Shown here piece after piece: positions 57,249 to 64,000 of a stretch of DNA of 64,000 nt (the first letter of the stretch is position 1; every line of letters starts with the position of its first letter). The notes under the pieces were generated by a model, which ran no database searches, was not told where the DNA came from, and saw nothing but the letters and a program-made list of their open reading frames with translations. Origin of the DNA: Lutraria lutraria (taxonomy: Eukaryota; Mollusca; Bivalvia; Venerida; Mactridae). The stretch is from NCBI GenBank assembly GCA_964023205.1, contig OZ026842.1, positions 36,657,501 through 36,721,500 on the forward strand, given 5' to 3'. The translations under genes were made by a program, and so were the position numbers.

Positions 57249-57597
57249 GTGGGTTTATTTATCTGTTGTTTTAACTTCACCGGCCCATTCGACAGCTATG
57301 GTCATTTTAGAACCGTCCCAGAGAAAGGGAAGATAAGACACAGAAGACACGGGTATTTATATCCCTACTTTTTTCGAATAAGTTTTTCCTGGATCTTTAT
57401 CATGTCCGGTGTAGTGAATCGATATACGCCTCCCCTTTATTCCTGTGATTTTTTATACACAGTACTTGGCTGGGTAGTTGGGAGGGGGACACTGAAAAAG
57501 CGTCCCCGTGACTGGAATTTGAAAGGCGAAGCCAAGAATCGAACCCAGTGTCTTTTATATAGTAGTCCAGCGTATTACCACTGGGCCATCGATCATC
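57249..57597 (-). mobile_element. tRNA-derived SINE, minus strand
   Basis: The minus-strand head GATGGCCCAGTGGTAATACG is the A-box arm, and CACTGGGTTCGATTCTTGGC the B box. A long body of about 270 bp follows (TTCAAATTCCAGTCACGGGG, then CTTCCCTTTCTCTGGGAC). Both strands show ORFs, but these are SINE body, not genes. Confidence 0.75.
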
Positions 57598-59279
57598 CCT
57601 CTTTATTTGAGAGTAAAATATGAATATATGTATGTTGTTTAATAACATCATTACATAGACTAATCTCAGCACGCCGGTTAAAATTGCCTTACTGTTTATC
57701 TGAAATAAATATTATTATACATCCAATAAAAATATGTCATTTAAACTTGCAGTCAGCCTGTGTTGCTATTATAAAAAAATAATTTATCTTTTAAACGATA
57801 TTAATGTCAAATGAGAGAGACACGTATGTTAGTGGCATTGCTGTATGTCTGTTTAATTTAAGGTATTAGGATTCTAACACCCAAAATTCAAAACGGGGTC
57901 AAATATGTTATTTGACAATGTTTTAAAATAGTTGTTCACACGACAGAAAAGCCTATATCCTTCTATGCGGCTAAACACTGTGTATCATGGATCAATGAAT
58001 GATTTATGAACCTCGGTTTCAATGCTGTTGACAGTAATTCTAGCTTATTTAAATATGCTACAATTAGGATCTCTTGTACTTCGAAATGCATCGAGTTCAA
58101 AATCTTTTGTCAGTCACGGAAAAAATATTCATCTATTTTCAATATACATGTAGTTTTGATGTAGAAAAAATATAAAACTACGTGACTAAATTTAAGTATA
58201 GTAATTATATTTTGTTAGATGCGGAAGTACATCCTGTGTATTATGTATCATGTATATATATGTATAGATATGGTTGTTCAATCAATAGAAGTATCATACT
58301 TATTAAAAATAAAAAGTAAGGAAACTAAAATAGACAAGAGTAATTAATGCATTAAAGGCGAACGTTACCACGCTTGGAGAAGGTTAAAAATTATGTAAAA
58401 CAAGAACTATGCATACTTATGTATGTTACATGATATAATAATTTAACTAAAGCTTCTACATTATGACATGAGTAACGAGTGATTTCTCAAGATTCTACAG
58501 AGTAATAAAATAATTTTAACAAAATAAAAACAGATTAGATTTTGTGTTTCCACAAATATTCCAAGGTTTCAAATAATAATATTAGAAGTTCTAAAAAATT
58601 GAAATATTTGATATGTTCCAGTATTTCTTTGGTTTTTCACAATTTTTATACATTAAACATTCTAAAAGAAAATGACATTCGTCTTCCGAAGCATGCATCA
58701 ACAAAACTCAATGAACATAATATATCATTCAGCACCAATTACGCTTATGTTCATGCTGTTCAAATTCACTTATTAGCAAAGTCATTAACAAAGAACAGAA
58801 CGATGTACATGTAATGTATGTACGTTTAAATGCTTCATCCCTTCATCCCCTTTTAAATTTATCATAGATCTCAAGTATGTCATTCACACATTTATCTTCT
58901 TGATAATTCGTGTTTATCAAATATCAGTTATTTACAGGTTATATAGAAAAACAAACATTTTAACAGTCCAAACTTAAAGTCCAATAAGCATGGGTCGTAA
59001 TAGTTTCTGTTTGTCCTATAACAGAGGAACCCGGTGTGTTTTCCTACTGTGCATACTTTATAGCAAGAAAAATTGTTTCCGAAATCACCATCGTTTGAAA
59101 AATTTATAGAACAGCTGTTGTTAAAAACATACCTGATTTATATCCATACATTAAACACGATATACTCAGTGTGTATTCGTTGCATATCACTTGCTATTCT
59201 GAATTACGTATTACTTATATACAGGGAGCCAGATTTGTCACGTGCATCTATACCGTTTAAATAGTATTTTATCCCGCTA
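57598..59279. other. AT-rich intergenic
   Basis: No supported gene. 59003-59110 is the dispersed repeat also at 23190-23335. Confidence 0.4.
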
Positions 59280-60781
59280 ATAGAGAATAATAGGTTAGTC
59301 ACACCGTATACCCCGAAGAGCCGAACACAGTTGCTCAGCCGAACACAGTTGTCGATAAATTTGACAGATTCACACGACAGGTAAGTATCGGCTTAATTTA
59401 TAGTTATCTTGAAGGATCCGAATAAAACCAATCGTGTACATTTATTCGCTATTGAAAAAGGAATAAATACTCGAAATTGTGAGGAAAACCGTGCATTTTT
59501 AAGCGAGAAATCGCTAGAAATGTCTGCTAGTTTTTAAAGAAGACGCATCATTTGATAATTCCTTATCCATAAATGCATGTTTTCACAAAAGTGAACCTTT
59601 TTAAAGATACCATCATTTACTCCAATCTATTTTCTCTCAATATGCGAAATCCCAGCTTTTCATTCCTATTTTCCGCAGATATATTGATGTATAAAGTCGA
59701 CATGTCCTCGTATTTTTGAGAACGTCTAGCACAGTTTATTGTTAAACTTGCGAACCTCGAATACAGTTAGAACGTCAGATATGATAACGCTTAACACAGT
59801 CGCCGTACACTTCTTACAGCATCTTTTTCTAAACGTTTAATGTTAATAATTTGTACGAATATTTACTGATATTGATTTAGACCTAAAAGAAATCACAATT
59901 ACTTTACATATAGCATTTGGAAATGGATTCATTTTAAATATATAAATCAATTTAAGAGCGAATGCCAAGAATTGGTCTATACTATAGTATGTGAAGATAT
60001 ATTTGGTAACCGGATTATATACGCACTGAAAATATTTATATACGGCGAATAACAGTCTTACAGGAGTGATGCAATTGTTCACAAAATTCTAGGCCCTGTT
60101 TACTATTTATTTCATTACACTAAATACTAATATGTACGAGTACACCGCTTGGAAGAGGCCAGTATTTTGGCACTTTCCGGAACTTTTGAAAAATCATTGA
60201 AATTATGTTTCCTAAAAAAGATCTGAGTGAATTATATTGCTTTTCCCCTGGTTGCCTGTTGTTACCGTCCGTCTATCTGTCCGGTCTGTCACAGACCATT
60301 TCCGCTCCGTAACTCTTTGACCCCCTCGATTAGTACGTGTATATTGCTGTAAGTCAACTTTTAAAGTAGCAAGTATCTGTCACATGAAGGCTAAATAACT
60401 GACATAACGTATTAGGTGAATATATTCAGGTATAAATGCTTTCATGAATGAATAAAACTGCTTTTATGTACTAAGTATCAAATTTTAAATTATTAGACTT
60501 AGAGGATTGAAAGGATTAAAGTTTAGGGCTTTTACATGTCGAATTTAAGTAAATCATGCCATTCAATAGTTTTTCAAAATTATCACTATAGCATGTTTCG
60601 TTTCATAACAAAATTTAATCAGAAAATTTCAATAACAGTTACTATGTTGTCAGTTCTCCGTGTAAAGTAGCTCATCAAAAGTTGTACATGAATAGACAAA
60701 ATAACATTTTCCCAAAAAAATATATGTAGATGTTGTAATTCTGTCTGTTAATCTTTATTGTCATATTTATTTTGCTTTACA

Positions 60782-61138
60782 GGTAGAAATTGTTAAATGG
60801 ATCCTCAAAAGAAGAAGATTTTGCACTCCCAGACGGACCTTTGGATGGTTCGTTTGTTTCCGTTGGTGAAAGACAATTTGAGTGCAGCATATGTGGTCTC
60901 TCTTTTGGATCAAAATGTACATTGAAGACATTGTACATGATGAGTCAAAGTTCAAATGTGGTAAATGCACCAGATTCTTTGAATCCGCCTCGGAACTGGA
61001 TAACCATAGAAAGTACAACACAACAAAAAGTTCTTATGTAATTCGTGCGGGAAGAATTTCGAAACCAAGAATGGTTTGAAACGCCATAGCCAATCCAGCA
61101 GAATGCAGCTTAAATTTGATCGCTGTAAAGCAGACTGA
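60782..61138 (+). pseudogene. C2H2 zinc-finger fragment, broken by two frame changes
   Basis: A TTTGCTTTACAG acceptor at about 60781 precedes an exon-like stretch. Finger 1 (FECSICGLSFGSKCTLK) is in one frame, finger 2 (FKCGKCTRFFESASELDNH) in the second and finger 3 (FLCNSCGKNFETKNGLKRH) in the third, ending TGA at 61136-61138. The frames change near 60935 and 61020. Fingers 2 and 3 also lack a proper second zinc-binding His. A decayed exon of a multi-finger DNA-binding protein is the natural reading. Confidence 0.75.
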
Positions 61139-61828
61139 TCAATTTATCTTTAAACTTCATATAATTATAATTTTGATGGCTATGTGATCACATTCCCTTT
61201 AAAATAATACTGAAATTACTTAACTGTTGTTTTTCACTCACACGCATATGATCTTTATTTGCATTTTTTTGTTCTAAGACGAAGATGAGATACTGATACA
61301 TATTGCCTTTGTCACCATAACATGTACAATTTGCAGGAACAGATTATAATTTGTAATTATTTGACCATTATTTGAGTTTAGATATTCAAGGCTCAATATG
61401 TTTACTCATACGCATCGGAATATCGGGCAATTTACTTTTTCGACAAATACATTCACATAAAAAACAACCATGAGTGAACAGCATAAAGTTTAATTGCTTA
61501 ACTTTACGTTGTAAATGAAGTCCAGTAAAGGCAGTGTTTTAGTAAAAGAACAAGTTATGTACACACAATCCATCACACACATAAATACACAAATAGTGTT
61601 GTTAAATTGTTGTTGAATAAAACGTACATTACATGTATGAGTGCAAATAAAGGTATGTAATGTTTTGAAGAAAGAATAATCTTTGTGTGACTATATATTC
61701 CATGATTATGATTGTATTTTAATGTGATAACATACATGTTCATACACATAGCTGAAACATGCATGAACATTTCGAATTTCGAAGTAAGAGCTTCTTGGAA
61801 AGTATAATCGTTTTGAACACTGAGCCCG

Positions 61829-62471
61829 TTAAATGTATATGTCTGTCAGTCCTTTACGGAGATGAGGTAAAATCTTCGACTCGTCACATGTGTGTGACTG
61901 TCTCACTCCTCTTTGTCTGTGTGCTGCTTGACTAGGGGATGAAACAAGACCCGACTTCCGTTTCTGCTTTCTACACAAACGAGCTTGTAAGTCAAAGAAG
62001 TGATCCCTGCAATGAAACAATGTAATGTATGTGTAACTGACAAAAGTATGTGTCAATTTTAAGGTTTCTCAGGCTGATTAAACTCAGTCACACATGAAAA
62101 TAAATGAAGCTGAGTATGACGATTTTTCAAACTATTTCAATTTAATCAAAATGCAGTTACAATTTCACTGATGGGCATTTCTTGTCACTCTTATAATTAA
62201 ACACGCTAACGTTCGAATTAATATTTGCTTTACTGATATGATTAATAACGTATTCATAGTGAAATATTGACGAAAACATGTTACTTAACCATATGTAGTT
62301 GTAAATATATTTGAATGAATAACTCGATTAGTGTAAAAAGTGGAACTAAGTACATGTAGTATTACTTACTCAATTTCAAGCATTAGTTCATTTTCATCAC
62401 TACCTCCGCATGGCGTATCATATACAACGTCTGGGTACACCGGTGCTCGACTTGTCTTCATATAGAATGAC
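61829..62471 (-). CDS. Last two exons of an unknown minus-strand gene
   Basis: Exon 62471-62370 has acceptor CATGGCAG/GTCATT and a perfect donor ATTGA/GTAAGT. Exon 62006-61829 has acceptor TTTCATTGCAG/GG and ends TAA. The two-base carry-over plus one keeps one frame, giving about 93 residues (VYPDVVYDTPCGGSDENELM, then DHFFDLQARLCRKQKRKSG, ending LRKGLTDIYI). The first part is acidic, the second basic with an LCRKQKRK nuclear-signal-like stretch. No domain is recognised. The upstream exons were not found before the right inverted repeat. It could be a transposon-encoded protein end or captured host exons. Confidence 0.5.
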
Positions 62472-63531
62472 CTGCCATGAAAAGCAATATGTGACATAAA
62501 AAGCATATAATACAGTACAACCTGTCAGGAGTAAACACACCTTTAAAATGTAGACAGGTTGTTGGGGGTGCTTTGTTATGGAGTAGTTTTGTGTTACATC
62601 ATTTAAGCAAAGTGAAAAAATCTGCGGCAAATCAAGAGTATCACACCTACATGTATATGTTTCACTTTTCAAACGAAGAATGTCTTTCAGTCATAGCATA
62701 TACAGTGTAACCTCCATGAACGGTCACCTCCGTATCACGCGGCATCTATATACAAATGTACATGTATATTCGTCTGAACAATTCAGCGACTATATACTCA
62801 GGTTTCAGGACGCACAAAAGTGTATGACTAAAACATAGTATCTAAGGCAGTTTTCATATAGTTTTTCTACCACAAAAATTGTTCATTTATACAACGTATT
62901 AGTCGCACTTCATTTGGTCTTAGGTCGATAGTATTATATCCATTTTGTAAAATGTATGTACGTATAACACAGATAATCGACAATTTTTGGTTTAAAAGTC
63001 TAAAAAGGATGCTGTAAGAAGTGTACGGCGACTGTGTTAAGCGTTATCATATCTGACGTTCTAACTGTATTCGAGGTTCGCAAGTTTAACAATAAACTGT
63101 GCTAGACGTTCTCAAAAATACGAGGACATGTCGACTTTATACATCAATATTTCTGCGGAAAATAGGAATGAAAAGCTGGGATTTCGCATATTGAGAGAAA
63201 ATAGATTGGTGTAAATGATGGTATCTTTAAAAAGGTTCACTTTTGTGAAAACATGCATTTATGGATAAGGAATTATCAAATGACGCGTTTTCTTTAAAAA
63301 CTAGCAGACATTTCTAGCGATTTCTCGCTTAAAAATGCACGATTTTCCTCACAATTTCGAGTATTTATTCCTTTTTCAATAGCGAATAAATGTACACGAT
63401 TGGTTTTATTCGGATCCTTCAAGATAACTATAAATTAAGCCGATACTTACCTGCCGTGTGAATCTGTCAAATTTATCGACAACTGTGTTCGGCTGAGCAA
63501 CTGTGTTCGGCTCTTCGGGGTATACGGTGTG

Positions 63532-63653
63532 TTAGTGTCGTGGATGAGTAAGTTTATCTGGCAAGGCGGAGGAATTTATCGGGTGAGCCGAAGGCGAATC
63601 CGATAATTTCCGCAGCCGAGCCGGATAAACTTTTACTCAATCCACGACACTAA
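63532..63653. mobile_element. 122-bp palindromic MITE inside the right element end
   Basis: It begins TTAGTGTCGTGGAT and ends ATCCACGACACTAA, a perfect 14-bp terminal match. Inner inverted words GTTTATCTGGC and GCCGGATAAAC, and GGCGAATCCGATAA against TTTATCGGGTGAGCC, continue the hairpin. Its GTTTATCCGGC word recurs at the window's last bases (63985-64000), so another copy may begin there. Confidence 0.8.
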
Positions 63654-63720
63654 CCTATTATTCTATTTATCCAGTAACTGAATTTGCTTAAATAAGGGAA
63701 ACATACTCGGGACTATTTAG

Positions 63721-63817
63721 TTATTTTCTCATTAATCTGCGCGTAACGTCACGTTCGTTCAATGACGTCACGATAAACAACTACGTCGGACATCTTGATA
63801 ACGTTATGTAGACGCAG
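63721..63817 (+). promoter_or_regulatory. Promoter-like segment with CRE and splice donor
   Basis: AACGTCACG, then TGACGTCACG (63763-63772), then ACGCAG/GTAAGT at 63817-63818, a strong donor. This could be a non-coding first exon of a gene lying to the right of the window. Confidence 0.3.
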
Positions 63818-63929
63818 GTAAGTCGTAGAACATTTATCGATCAACCTCAATTCATTTCAGCTAGGAAAACCGCACCCCCGGGCACTGAATTTTAACCGGC
63901 GACTCTGTTATAAGAAATAGTCCGTCAGA

Positions 63930-63976
63930 TCACGTGGTCAGGTGACGGTTTATCACAAGTCACGTGGTCAGGTGAC
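63930..63976 (+). promoter_or_regulatory. Duplicated E-box module
   Basis: TCACGTGGTCAGGTGAC occurs twice with a 30-bp period (63930-63946 and 63960-63976). Each copy has CACGTG and CAGGTG E boxes 10 bp apart. Confidence 0.5.
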
Positions 63977-64000
63977 CTAATAAAGCAAAGTTTATCCGGC

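Larger units (their letters stand above)
59280..63672. mobile_element. 4.4-kb element with ~530-bp terminal inverted repeats
   Basis: Arms at 59300-59830 and about 62998-63531 are inverted and nearly identical. They begin CACACCGTATACCCCGAAGA, followed by two tandem copies of AGCCGAACACAGTTG. Outside them CTAACCTATTATTCT appears on both sides, interrupted on the right by a 122-bp hairpin, so the true ends may lie near 59280 and 63672. The interior has a broken zinc-finger gene on the plus strand and two exons of an unknown gene on the minus strand. No transposase is recognised. A solo diverged end lies at 11530-11690. Confidence 0.8.

Noticed and set aside
57249..57672. Opposed ORFs of 90 and 124 aa
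   Set aside because: They fall in the body of a tRNA-derived SINE.

Overview
The window looks like AT-rich nuclear DNA of an invertebrate animal, most likely a bivalve mollusc. This is inferred from intron-containing genes, a TNF-superfamily ligand, several tRNA-derived SINE families sharing a central domain, TGACCTTGACC tandem repeats, foldback elements and a Polinton/Maverick element. Real coding sequence is sparse. Most long ORFs are chance, many begin with non-ATG codons, and one set is a satellite artefact. A 200-base run of N at 33697-33896 marks an assembly gap.

Layout. 1-2498, 19356-21177 and 25353-27985 are three copies of one ~1.8-2.6 kb repeat. Each carries a reverse-strand SINE and a CCGGTGTAAC-ended palindromic element built of GAAAACGTTTTC words. 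2498-5783 is a foldback element with ~0.8 kb arms and 100-bp hairpins. Two paralogous two-exon BTB/POZ genes, each encoding 235 aa, lie at 7234-8428 and 29755-31055 inside a duplicated block. A third copy of the block's 5' flank, without the gene, is near 11220-11500. 12848-18534 is bounded by loose inverted repeats carrying five RFX X-box-like palindromes and encloses a candidate two-exon gene. 23590-24667 is an eight-unit tandem repeat.

36866-47459 on the minus strand is a four-exon type II membrane TNF ligand whose splice phases all agree (258 aa). Its first intron holds a ~173-bp satellite of about ten units. 49021-54945 is a Polinton/Maverick (adintovirus-like) module on the minus strand: integrase with chromodomain, a split small membrane protein, penton-like minor capsid, core-like basic protein, hexon-like major capsid, an unknown Cys-containing protein, adenain-like protease, and a coiled-coil protein. 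No DNA polymerase B or packaging ATPase was seen. The integrase side abuts a decayed Ty3/gypsy element in opposite orientation.

The most striking observation is at the end of the Polinton coiled-coil gene. Two tandem sequences fit the replication-dependent histone mRNA 3' stem-loop, followed by a purine-rich element, 11-56 nt after the stop codon. This suggests that one gene of a virus-like element may use the host S-phase histone mRNA processing route. The right end (59280-63672) is a 4.4 kb element with ~530-bp inverted repeats, enclosing a broken C2H2 zinc-finger gene and the last two exons of an unknown minus-strand gene. Its right terminus is interrupted by a 122-bp palindromic MITE.
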